64,000 bases of DNA, taken from positions 62,001-126,000 of the forward strand of contig NZ_CACSJJ010000012.1 in the NCBI RefSeq assembly GCF_902706295.1. Direction: 5' to 3'. The stretch is from Arthrobacter sp. 18067 (GTDB lineage Bacteria > Actinomycetota > Actinomycetes > Actinomycetales > Micrococcaceae). The translations under genes and the position numbers were made by a program. How positions within the stretch are numbered: the stretch's first letter is position 1; every line of letters begins with the position of its first letter. Below the pieces are notes generated by a model. The model worked only from the letters and a program-made list of their open reading frames with translations, was not told the origin of the DNA and did no database searches. Of this stretch, positions 1 through 7,184 are shown one piece after another.

Positions 1-226
1 CCACCACGGTAAACAAGCCGTCCTGCGCGGCGAGGACATCGGCGGCGTCCGGGCGACGACCGGTGAACGAGGCGATGCCCCACTCCCCCGCGTCGCCGGC
101 GTGCTGAGTGAACCAGGCCTGATGCGAACGGTGGAAGGCGCCCAGGCCAAGGTGCACCATGCGGACCGGTGCCTTGGCTGCAGGCGAAACCGAACGGCCC
201 AGGCGCGGAAGCTTCCCGGCGGTCAC
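1..226 (-). CDS. Mannitol dehydrogenase-family oxidoreductase (fructuronate reductase-like), partial
   Basis: Only the first 75 codons are inside the window; the gene runs off its left edge. The translation contains HLGLGAFHRSHQAWF, the N-terminal signature of the mannitol dehydrogenase/fructuronate reductase (UxuB/UxaB) family, which reduces keto-uronates with NADH. The GTG start at 226 overlaps the uxaC stop codon by 4 nt, so the two are translationally coupled. Following UxaC, which makes fructuronate or tagaturonate, the natural role is the next reduction to mannonate or altronate. That assignment rests on the neighbour; a plain mannitol dehydrogenase cannot be excluded from the fragment. 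Confidence 0.75.
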   Translation of the reverse strand, partial: MTAGKLPRLGRSVSPAAKAPVRMVHLGLGAFHRSHQAWFTQHAGDAGEWGIASFTGRRPDAADVLAAQDGLFTVV

Positions 227-1629
227 AGCTTGAACACCCTGCGGGGCGAGGAATCGACGACGTCGAGGATCAGCTCATGCGCGCGGTCTTCGGTCACGCG
301 GTGCTCGGCAACGAGACGCGCGAGGAAGGAGGCTTCGATCCTGCGCGAGGCGTCGTGCCTCGCGGGGATGGAGCAGAACGCGCGGGTGTCATCGATGAAG
401 CCCGATGACCGCGAGAAGCCGGCGGTCTCAGTAACGGCGGAGCGGAAGCGCAGCATGGCGTCGGGTGCGTCGAGGAACCACCAGGGTGCGCCGATGTAAA
501 CAGAAGGGTAGAACCCGGCAAGTGGCGCCAGTTCGCGGGAGAAGACTGTCTCGTCCAGCGTAAAGAGCACCAGGTGGAAGTCCTTGGCCGTACCGAAGTC
601 CTGCAGCAGCGGGCGGATGGCCTCCGTGTAGTTCACCGCGAACGGAATGTCGTGGCCAGTGTCAGCCCCAAAGGACTCGAACGTTGGGCCGTGGTGGTTG
701 CGGTACGACCCCGGGTGGATGGTCATGACCAGGCCGTCCTGCACGGACATCCGGGCCATCTGGTACATCATGTGGGCCTCGAACGCATCGCGGTCCACAG
801 CCGTCGCCTTGCCGGAGCGCGCCTTCTCAAAGAGGGCTTCGGCTTCGGCAGGATCGAGTTTGAGTGTGGCCGGCGTCCGGACTCCATGGTCCGCGGAGAC
901 GGCGCCATGTTCCACAAAATAACAACGGCGGTTTTCCAGGGCTGCGATGTAGCCGGCGTAGCCTGTTGCGCCGTCGGCCGCAGTTTCGATCAGCCTGTCT
1001 ACGTTGGCACTCCAGCTGGGGTGCGCCACATTGAGGTAGGCGTCGGGGCGGAAGGTTGGCAGGACGCGACCGTTGAAGCTGGGATCTTCGGTGAGGGCTT
1101 TGTGACTGGCAAGGCTGTCCAGGGGGTCATCCGTGGTGGCAAGGACTTCGATGTTGAAGTCCTTGAAGAGCTGCCGGGGGCGGAAGTCTGGTTCCACCAG
1201 CTTTGCAGCGATCGCGTCGTAGCTCGCGTCAGCCGGCATGTCGCTGAGGTCGGCTCCCAGCTTGAACACGTCGTCGAACTGCGTACGCAGCCAGTACCCG
1301 GAGGCCGTGCCCTCGAACAGCGGCCAGGCTTCAACGAACTGTCGCCAGATCTCCCGGGATTCCGGCGCGGAGGCTGTGCCGGCCAGCAACTGGTCCATCG
1401 GAACACCGTTGGCGTGGATCAGGCGCGTGACGTAGTGGTCCGGACTGACCAGGAGGGCCGCGGGATCCGGGAACGGAGTGTTCTGCTCGATGACGGCGGC
1501 GTCAACGTGGCCGTGCGGAGAAATGATGGGCAGGTCCTGGACGCGCTCCAGCAAGGACCGCGCGATGCTGCGCGTCCCGGGATCTGCGGGCAGGAGCCTG
1601 TCAGGGTGTGCGGCAATGGACTGTGACAT
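223..1629 (-). CDS. uxaC: Glucuronate/uronate isomerase UxaC
   Basis: The 468-residue protein has the family's normal length and interconverts glucuronate with fructuronate or galacturonate with tagaturonate, the first cytosolic step of hexuronate catabolism. The metal-binding pair H39-G-H41 is in SPHGHVD; further family features are TTDDPLDSL, PTFRPD and the C-terminal APWWFLD. The ATG at 1629 is used and has no strong Shine-Dalgarno sequence. Two LacI-type palindromes (1659-1676 and 1680-1697) lie just upstream, so repression by one of the two local LacI proteins is likely. The next gene, a fructuronate-reductase-like dehydrogenase, overlaps its stop codon. Confidence 0.93.
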   Translation of the reverse strand: MSQSIAAHPDRLLPADPGTRSIARSLLERVQDLPIISPHGHVDAAVIEQNTPFPDPAALLVSPDHYVTRLIHANGVPMDQLLAGTASAPESREIWRQFVEAWPLFEGTASGYWLRTQFDDVFKLGADLSDMPADASYDAIAAKLVEPDFRPRQLFKDFNIEVLATTDDPLDSLASHKALTEDPSFNGRVLPTFRPDAYLNVAHPSWSANVDRLIETAADGATGYAGYIAALENRRCYFVEHGAVSADHGVRTPATLKLDPAEAEALFEKARSGKATAVDRDAFEAHMMYQMARMSVQDGLVMTIHPGSYRNHHGPTFESFGADTGHDIPFAVNYTEAIRPLLQDFGTAKDFHLVLFTLDETVFSRELAPLAGFYPSVYIGAPWWFLDAPDAMLRFRSAVTETAGFSRSSGFIDDTRAFCSIPARHDASRRIEASFLARLVAEHRVTEDRAHELILDVVDSSPRRVFKL

Positions 1630-1658
1630 AGGTCAATTTTGGGGCCCACTTGCCACTC

Positions 1659-1697
1659 TTGTCAACCGGTTGCCAAAAATTGCCAACTAGTTGCTGC
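1659..1697. promoter_or_regulatory. Tandem LacI-type operators upstream of uxaC
   Basis: TTGTCAACCGGTTGCCAA (1659-1676) is a near-perfect palindrome around CCGG. A second, weaker copy with core CAACTAGTTG follows at 1684-1693. Their centres are 21 bp apart, two helical turns. The same core occurs at 11642-11651 and 13793-13802. Central CG in an even palindrome is typical of LacI/GalR operators. Confidence 0.75.
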
Positions 1698-1720
1698 TAA
1701 GTACTTCCAGGAGCCGCCGG

Positions 1721-2767
1721 CTAGGCGAGAAGCCTGCCACTGGAGCCGCGCACAACGAGTTCGGTTTCCACGCTTACGGCTTCATCCGGGGCATCATGGC
1801 CCTGCAGCACGTCCAGCAGGATGGTCACGGCGCGTGTGCCGCACTCCCCCAGAGGTGAACGCACGGTGGTCAGGGCAGGGGTGGTGAAATCTGCCCCGAA
1901 AATGTCATCGAAACCAACAATGCTGATCTGGTCCGGAACGCGCATGCCGCCGGCCTGCAGTTCCTGCATCAAGCCAATGGCCAGGAGGTCGTTGTAGGTG
2001 ATGACCGCCGTCGCCCCGCTTTCCAGGACATCGCGCGCAACCTGCCTGCCGCCGTCGACCGTTGGCTTGGACGATTCCAAGCGGACGGCCCCCAACTTGG
2101 ACCACTCACAGGCGGCTTTGACACCTTCCCAACGGCGGCCCGTCATCCACGACTGCGCCGGGCCGGCAACGTACGCGAGGTTGGTGTGGCCGTTGGCGGC
2201 CAAGCTGCGAACGGCCTCACTGATGCCCTTGTTGACGTCAGGTACGACGCACGGCACGCCATCGATTTGCCGGTTGATGACCACCACCGGCTTGTCCGCT
2301 GAAAGAGCACGTATATGGTCATCGTCCATACGGGGACTGGCCAGGATGAGGCCATCGACAGTGCTCAGCAGGCGTCGCGCGGCCGTGACCTCGGTCTCCG
2401 GAGACTCTGCGGATTCAGCAAGGACCAGCGTGTAATCGCGGGCCGATCCGGTGGTTTCGGCACCGCGGATGATGTCGAAGAAGGTGGGGTTGGTGATGTC
2501 CGCGACGATCAGCCCGATGGTCTGTGTGCGGCCCGTGGGGAGTGCGCGGGCGAAGGGGTTCACCTGGTAGTTCAGCTCCGCCGCCGCGTCCTCGATGATC
2601 TTCTGGGTCTTGGCGCTGACCCTGCCCGGCTTGCTCAGGGCGCGCGACACCGTGGACGGGTTCACTCCCGCGAGCTTGGCGATGTCGTAGATGGTGGCGG
2701 ACGACTTCTCGCCCCGTCCACGCTTGGCGGGTGCGGTTGCTGCTCCGGTGCTCGTCACATCAGTCAC
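1721..2767 (-). CDS. LacI family transcriptional regulator
   Basis: The protein has an N-terminal LacI helix-turn-helix (ATIYDIAKLAGVNPSTVSRA, about residues 24-43) followed by a periplasmic-binding-protein-like effector domain to the C-terminus (GFDDIFGADFTTPALTTVRSP near the end). I chose the GTG at 2767 (348 aa) because a start at 2812 would place codons inside an inverted repeat of TGGCAAC half-sites that looks like an operator. The C-terminal domain resembles that of the second LacI gene at 13888. It sits next to uxaC and is a candidate repressor of the uronate/sugar regulon; the effector is unknown. Confidence 0.88.
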   Translation of the reverse strand: MTDVTSTGAATAPAKRGRGEKSSATIYDIAKLAGVNPSTVSRALSKPGRVSAKTQKIIEDAAAELNYQVNPFARALPTGRTQTIGLIVADITNPTFFDIIRGAETTGSARDYTLVLAESAESPETEVTAARRLLSTVDGLILASPRMDDDHIRALSADKPVVVINRQIDGVPCVVPDVNKGISEAVRSLAANGHTNLAYVAGPAQSWMTGRRWEGVKAACEWSKLGAVRLESSKPTVDGGRQVARDVLESGATAVITYNDLLAIGLMQELQAGGMRVPDQISIVGFDDIFGADFTTPALTTVRSPLGECGTRAVTILLDVLQGHDAPDEAVSVETELVVRGSSGRLLA

Positions 2768-2785
2768 CGCTCCATCGTAGACCGC

Positions 2786-2812
2786 ATGGCAACAAAACAA
2801 GCCGGTTGCCAA
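2786..2812. promoter_or_regulatory. Inverted half-site pair upstream of lacI (putative autoregulatory operator)
   Basis: TGGCAAC at 2787-2793 and GTTGCCA at 2806-2812 face each other across about 12 bp. Both are the outer half-site of the operator seen at 1659, 11638 and 13789; the right half also carries the CCGG centre. The layout differs from the compact palindrome, so this is a weaker call. It lies directly upstream of the lacI start. Confidence 0.45.
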
Positions 2813-2813
2813 G

Positions 2814-2866
2814 CCAAACGCCCTCTCACCCCCGCTGGCATCAACCCAAACGCCCTCTCACCCCCG
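2814..2866. repeat. Short direct repeat pair, 32-bp period (locus A)
   Basis: An identical 21-bp unit containing CGCCCTCTCACCCCCG occurs at 2814-2834 and 2846-2866, exactly 32 bp apart. The second copy overlaps the 3' end of the MFS gene that stops at 2858. The core CTCTCACC and the 32-bp spacing recur at 4104-4155 and 15878-15990. Confidence 0.7.
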
Positions 2867-3922
2867 TTTGGTTCCGTTGAGCACACGGACGAACACCATG
2901 ACCAGGAGACCAGCGGCCGGAACCAAGAGCAGGCCGAGCCGGAGTGACAACGCGTCCGCTACCCAACCAACAATCGGTGGTGAGATGAGGAATCCGATGC
3001 GCAATAACCAACTGACAATCGTGAGACCTTCGCCCGGTCGGAATCCGGGCAGTTCGTCCGCAGCATGTACGGCAGCCGGGATGAGCGGCGCCGCGCCCAA
3101 ACCGGTGAGGCCAAAGCCAATAATGGTGCCAACCAAGGACGGAAAGACCAGGGCCAAGCCCATTCCGACCACCACTATCAGTCCCGCAGCACTGGCAACG
3201 GAGCGTTGGCCGAAGCGGTCAACGAGCCGATCACTCAGTAGCCGCCCCACCACTTGCATGCCTTGCAGCGCAATAAACCCTGCTCCGGCCAGGAGTGCCG
3301 GGGCTCCGAGGGTCTCAGAGAGGTAGATTGCGGACCAGGAATTGCCCGCATCCTCCATGAGGGCCCCTGCGGATCCGATAATCACCAGGAGCAGGAGCAT
3401 GCCGTACTTGCCGGTGGCTGGTCTGCCGCTCCGGGCAGAGGGGCCAAGGCCTGTGACCGCGGTGGGAGGTTCCGCGGAATCGGGCAGCGGATCGTGCCCG
3501 GGAAGCAGGAACCTGCAGGAAAGGAGGGCCATGACGCCACATATCAGCGCAGTCAAGGCGAATTGGAGGGGCCGGGACACCGCAAGTCCGGCGGCAACGG
3601 CGCCGAGCGCTCCTCCAGCAACGGCACCTATGCTCCAGACTGCGTGAAAAGAGTTGAGGATCGATCTCCCGTAAATCCGCTGGACGCGAAGTCCATGAGT
3701 GTTCTGCGCGACGTCGGCGATCGAATCCATGGCCCCGGCAATGAAGAGTCCCCCGGCAAGTACACCCCACTCCGGTGCAACTCCAGCCAGGAGGGTAGCG
3801 AGGGCGGCCACGAGTGTCGCCACGACTGCCACACGGGAGGATCGGAAGCGGCGGACAAGAACGCCGGCGCTCAAACCGGCCAGAAGCGCACCAAGTGGGA
3901 AGGCACCAACGGCCAACCCCAA
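2858..3922 (-). CDS. MFS transporter, 5' end disrupted or mis-started
   Basis: About 12 hydrophobic segments and an N-terminal half reading ALGLAVGAFPLGALLAG identify a major facilitator. The TTG at 3922 is only the first allowed start in the open frame. Family-like sequence continues upstream without a start codon (ARGAVSALFFTNGALF and then LPRYPDIKTDLGLTNAA, encoded up to about 4027). It runs back to an in-frame TGA at 4052-4054, and a GTG at 4072 lies six codons beyond that stop. The first transmembrane helix would be lost with the TTG start. Either a nonsense mutation at 4052-4054 has inactivated the gene or an unusual start is used. The substrate is unknown; the neighbours suggest a sugar or glycoside. 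Confidence 0.7.
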   Translation of the reverse strand: MGLAVGAFPLGALLAGLSAGVLVRRFRSSRVAVVATLVAALATLLAGVAPEWGVLAGGLFIAGAMDSIADVAQNTHGLRVQRIYGRSILNSFHAVWSIGAVAGGALGAVAAGLAVSRPLQFALTALICGVMALLSCRFLLPGHDPLPDSAEPPTAVTGLGPSARSGRPATGKYGMLLLLVIIGSAGALMEDAGNSWSAIYLSETLGAPALLAGAGFIALQGMQVVGRLLSDRLVDRFGQRSVASAAGLIVVVGMGLALVFPSLVGTIIGFGLTGLGAAPLIPAAVHAADELPGFRPGEGLTIVSWLLRIGFLISPPIVGWVADALSLRLGLLLVPAAGLLVMVFVRVLNGTKRG

Positions 3923-4103
3923 CGCGGCGTTGGTCAGTCCGAGGTCAGTTTTGATGTCAGGGTAGCGGGGCAGAATGCTGGCAAATAGGGCGCCGTTGGT
4001 GAAGAACAGAGCGCTGACCGCACCACGGGCACGTCGAGCGTTCGTGGAAGTTCAAGCTTGATAAAGTTGCACTGCAAAACCGGATTCCGGTTGTCCGGGG
4101 CAC

Positions 4104-4155
4104 GCAAAAGGTGAGAGAGCGTCACACTCAAGCATGCAAAAGGTGAGAGAGCGTC
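4104..4155. repeat. Short direct repeat pair, 32-bp period (locus B)
   Basis: The 20-bp unit GCAAAAGGTGAGAGAGCGTC occurs at 4104-4123 and 4136-4155, again exactly 32 bp apart. Read on the minus strand it contains GCTCTCTCACCT, the core of the array at 15878. The right-hand copy forms the descending arm and T-tract of the terminator at 4138-4178. Confidence 0.75.
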
Positions 4156-4178
4156 GGACTGGCCGGAGCTCTCCCACC
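4138..4178 (-). terminator. Rho-independent terminator of the ABC/oxidoreductase operon
   Basis: On the minus strand, GGTGGGAGAGC (4178-4168) pairs with GCTCTCTCACC (4152-4142) over 11 positions including one G-U pair. The loop is 15 nt and TTTT follows. It lies 15 bp past the stop of the dehydrogenase ending at 4193. Confidence 0.7.
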
Positions 4179-4192
4179 TCCGCGGGCAGGGC

Positions 4193-5359
4193 TCAGGAGC
4201 GCTCGGGGAACTTGCCCTCTTCAGCGATGCGCTTGTTCAATTCCTGCAGGAACTCGTCCTCGTCGAAGTCCAGGGAGACTTCCTTGCCGGTCCAGCTGGA
4301 GAGGTGGATCGCGTTGGCAAGGCGGACGCCGTTGATTCCGTCGGAACCGGGTGCAAGCAAGGGCGTGCCATCGAGGATGTTGGCCGCAAAGTTCTCCAGG
4401 ACACCTGCGTGCTGGCCGCCCCACACGGACTCGAACTCGATGACCTCGGTGGTGTAGAACTCATCGCGGTTCAGCTGGCCCATGAAGAGCTTGCGGACAT
4501 CGTCCATATCCATGGAGTCGCTGAGCTCACGTTCTGGCTTGACCAGGCGCGTTACCGTTGCAACCTTGCTGTCCTCCACCACGATCTTGCCCTGGTCGCC
4601 CAGGATTTCGAACCTATCGGTTCCCACGATGTCGTGGGTGGCCGTCACGAAAACGCCAGTGGCGCCGTCGCCATAGTCCACTACCGCGGTGACTTCATCC
4701 TCGACGGCGATATCGCGGCGGAAGCCATAGGCCACCTTCGAGTACACGGACTTGGGGACGCCACAGATCCACTGCCAGAGGTCCAACTGGTGCGGTGCCT
4801 GGTTCACCAGTACACCGCCGCCTTCGCCGCCCCACGTGGCACGCCACTCGCTGGAGTTGTAGTAGCCCTGCGGACGCCACCAGTTAGTGATGATCCAGTT
4901 GGTGCGGCGGATGCTGCCAATGTCCCCGTTGTCTACGATTTCCTTGAGCTTCTTGTACAGGGGGTTGTTGCGCTGGTTGAACATGATGCCGAAGGACAGT
5001 TCCGGCTTGGAGGCTGCGAACTCATTGAGTTCCTTGACCTGCTTGGTGTAAACGCCGGCCGGCTTCTCCACCAGTGCGTGGATGTTGCGCTTGAGTGTCT
5101 CGATGCCCATCTCCGGGTGCAGGAAGTGGGGCACGCAAGTGACTATCGCGTCCACGGAACCGCTCTCCAGCATCGCGATGTAGTCCTCGAAGAACGGGAC
5201 ATCCGGGTACTGGGAAGCGGCAAGCTCCTTCTTGGCGGGATCGACGTCGCAAATGGCGGCGATCTCCATGTTCGGGACCAGCCCATCCTTGATGAACTTG
5301 GCATAGGCGCCGCCCTGCTGGCCGAGGCCGATGATGCCGAGGCGTACTTTGTTGCTCAT
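4193..5359 (-). CDS. Gfo/Idh/MocA family sugar dehydrogenase (copy 1)
   Basis: The 388-residue NAD(P)-dependent oxidoreductase has an N-terminal Rossmann motif (GIIGLGQQGGAYA, residues 8-20) and the family EKP motif at 98-100, whose lysine is catalytic. The C-terminal Gfo/Idh domain includes the active-site stretch NQAPHQLDLWQW. Members oxidise hydroxyls of sugars, inositols or glycosides; the substrate cannot be read from sequence. It is the last gene of the run descending from 11532 and directly follows an isomerase/epimerase (24-bp gap), mirroring the pair at 11778-13673. A terminator follows at 4138-4178. Confidence 0.88.
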   Translation of the reverse strand: MSNKVRLGIIGLGQQGGAYAKFIKDGLVPNMEIAAICDVDPAKKELAASQYPDVPFFEDYIAMLESGSVDAIVTCVPHFLHPEMGIETLKRNIHALVEKPAGVYTKQVKELNEFAASKPELSFGIMFNQRNNPLYKKLKEIVDNGDIGSIRRTNWIITNWWRPQGYYNSSEWRATWGGEGGGVLVNQAPHQLDLWQWICGVPKSVYSKVAYGFRRDIAVEDEVTAVVDYGDGATGVFVTATHDIVGTDRFEILGDQGKIVVEDSKVATVTRLVKPERELSDSMDMDDVRKLFMGQLNRDEFYTTEVIEFESVWGGQHAGVLENFAANILDGTPLLAPGSDGINGVRLANAIHLSSWTGKEVSLDFDEDEFLQELNKRIAEEGKFPERS

Positions 5360-5383
5360 GAATGTAATCTCCTGTCGAAAAGT

Positions 5384-6244
5384 CTAGAAAAGGTCGCCGT
5401 GGCCCATGGCCACCAGGTTGTCGTACGAGGTTTGCAGCGCGTCCCATACAGTGCGGCCGTAGAGTTCGTCCTGTTCCACCAGCAGGTACTGGGCGCCTGC
5501 GGCCACAGCTGCGGGCACGATTGACGGGAAGTCCAGGTTTCCCTCGCCCACCTCGGCGAACTGGACAACGTTCTTGAACTCGGCCATGAACCCCGGGAAG
5601 TCGCCCTTCTCCAGGAGCCCGAAGGACGCTTCCGGCATTTGTCCGATCCTGTAGTCCTTCAAGTGCACCATGGCGGTCTTGCCCGCGTATTTCTCCAAGG
5701 TGCGCACAGGATCCAGTCCGCCGCGCTGAACCCAGTGAACGTCGATTTCCATGCCCATTGCCGGGGAATTGTCCGCGATGATGTCCAGCATGTACTTGCC
5801 GTCGAACTTGGCGAATTCGATGTGGTGGTTGTGATAGTAAAGTCCAATGCCGTGCTCCTGGAGCCGTTCGGCGTAGCCGTTGGCCTGCTTGGCAAACTCC
5901 ACTACTGCGTCCAGCGACTTCATGGCCGGGAACGGCAGCATACCGATGCGCAGCAGTGAGGCATCGAGGCGCTTGGCATCATCAACAATCTTGTCGAAAT
6001 TGTCCGCGAGTGATTCCACGGGCATTCCCTTGCGGCCTTCCACATTGACGGAGAGCGCCGCGATGTCCATGCCCAACTCCGTGCGGGAGCGGTCCAGCTC
6101 GTCAACGTTTTCCGGTGTCATGGGGATCTGGGAGATCTCCACCGCGTTGTACCCGATTGCGTTGACTTTCCGCAGGGTCTCAAACGCTCCAATTTCGGCG
6201 AAGCTGTCCTTCAACATCATCGCCTGTACGCCTATTGTGGCCAC
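5384..6244 (-). CDS. Sugar phosphate isomerase/epimerase-type TIM barrel protein (copy 1)
   Basis: The 286-residue protein belongs to the xylose isomerase-like/AP-endonuclease-2 TIM barrel superfamily, with likely metal ligands in GLYYHNHHIEFAKFDG, GMEIDVHW and MVHLKDYRIG and a C-terminal LLVEQDEL. Relatives are isomerases, epimerases, dehydratases or beta-eliminases acting on keto-sugars. The GTG at 6244 is preceded by GGAGG at 5-nt spacing; a longer ORF starting at 6322 would overlap the upstream ATPase gene and is rejected. It lies between an importer ATPase and a Gfo/Idh dehydrogenase, so it probably acts on the imported, oxidised sugar. Confidence 0.82.
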   Translation of the reverse strand: MATIGVQAMMLKDSFAEIGAFETLRKVNAIGYNAVEISQIPMTPENVDELDRSRTELGMDIAALSVNVEGRKGMPVESLADNFDKIVDDAKRLDASLLRIGMLPFPAMKSLDAVVEFAKQANGYAERLQEHGIGLYYHNHHIEFAKFDGKYMLDIIADNSPAMGMEIDVHWVQRGGLDPVRTLEKYAGKTAMVHLKDYRIGQMPEASFGLLEKGDFPGFMAEFKNVVQFAEVGEGNLDFPSIVPAAVAAGAQYLLVEQDELYGRTVWDALQTSYDNLVAMGHGDLF

Positions 6245-6308
6245 TTTTTCCTCCGGGGTTTTTCCGGGCCCTTCCGGACCCTGGGATGTGTGATGGGTGC
6301 AGGGCTGT

Positions 6309-7184
6309 TCAGGCCACGGCACCTTGCTGTTCTACTTGGCTGTGTTGGTTCGCGAGCAGCCGGTGCCGGTCTGCACGGCGTTGCTCCTGCCTGTCGGGAT
6401 CGGGCACCGGCGAGGCGAGCAGCAGCCGCTGCGTGTAAGGGTGCTCGGGGTCGCGGGTGACGATCTCCGCGGGACCTTGCTCCACGATTTCGCCGTGGTA
6501 CATGACGGCGACGCGGTGGCTGATGTGCCGGACGACGTCGAGGTCGTGGGAGACGAACAGGTACGAAACGCCGGTGTCCTTTTGGATCTGCAGGAAGAGA
6601 TCCAGCACGCGGGCCTGCGTGGACAGGTCCAGCGCGCTGACCGGCTCATCGCAGACGATGAGTTTGGGTGAGAGGGCCAAGGCACGGGCAATGGCGACGC
6701 GCTGGCGCTGGCCGCCGCTGAACTCGCGGGGAAGGCGGTGGATCGCGTCCGTCGGAAGGCCTACCTGGTCCAGCAGTTCCTTGACGCGCTTCTTGGCCGC
6801 TGCGGGTTCCATGCCCTGGACGCCCAGTGGTTCGGCGAGGATATCGCCGATCTCAAGGGCTGGGTTCAGCGAGGTGTAGGGGTCTTGAAAGACCACCTGC
6901 AGGTCCCGGCTCAGTGTCCGGCGCTCCTTGCGGGAAGCGTTGCTGATGTCGTTGCCTTCGAAGATCACCTTTCCGGAGGTGACCGGCGCGAGGCCCAAGA
7001 CGGCACGGCCAAGGGTGGTCTTGCCCGAGCCGGATTCCCCCACCAAGCCCAGGGTCTCCCCTTGGCCGATGGTGATGTTGATGTCCGTCAGCGCCCGGAA
7101 AGGCTTGGCCCGGAACCGCTTGCTGGGGTACTCCACCACCAGGTTCTCCACCTCCAGGAGCTGGGCCTTATCTGTGGCACTCAT
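6309..7184 (-). CDS. ABC transporter ATP-binding protein, OppF/DppF type
   Basis: The 291-residue cytoplasmic ATPase carries Walker A (GESGSGKTTLG), the signature SGGQRQR and Walker B (LIVCDEPVSALD), in the usual oligopeptide/dipeptide importer arrangement. The ATG at 7184 overlaps the TGA of the upstream permease-ATPase fusion by 4 nt. It completes the importer formed by the genes at 7181-11532: one binding protein, two permease domains and two ATPase domains. Opp/Dpp-type systems also carry oligosaccharides and glycosides, which fits the sugar-enzyme neighbours. Confidence 0.92.
   Translation of the reverse strand: MSATDKAQLLEVENLVVEYPSKRFRAKPFRALTDINITIGQGETLGLVGESGSGKTTLGRAVLGLAPVTSGKVIFEGNDISNASRKERRTLSRDLQVVFQDPYTSLNPALEIGDILAEPLGVQGMEPAAAKKRVKELLDQVGLPTDAIHRLPREFSGGQRQRVAIARALALSPKLIVCDEPVSALDLSTQARVLDLFLQIQKDTGVSYLFVSHDLDVVRHISHRVAVMYHGEIVEQGPAEIVTRDPEHPYTQRLLLASPVPDPDRQEQRRADRHRLLANQHSQVEQQGAVA

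Noticed and set aside
2768..2812. Longer LacI start at 2812
   Set aside because: The extra 15 codons coincide with an operator-like inverted repeat and do not resemble LacI N-termini.
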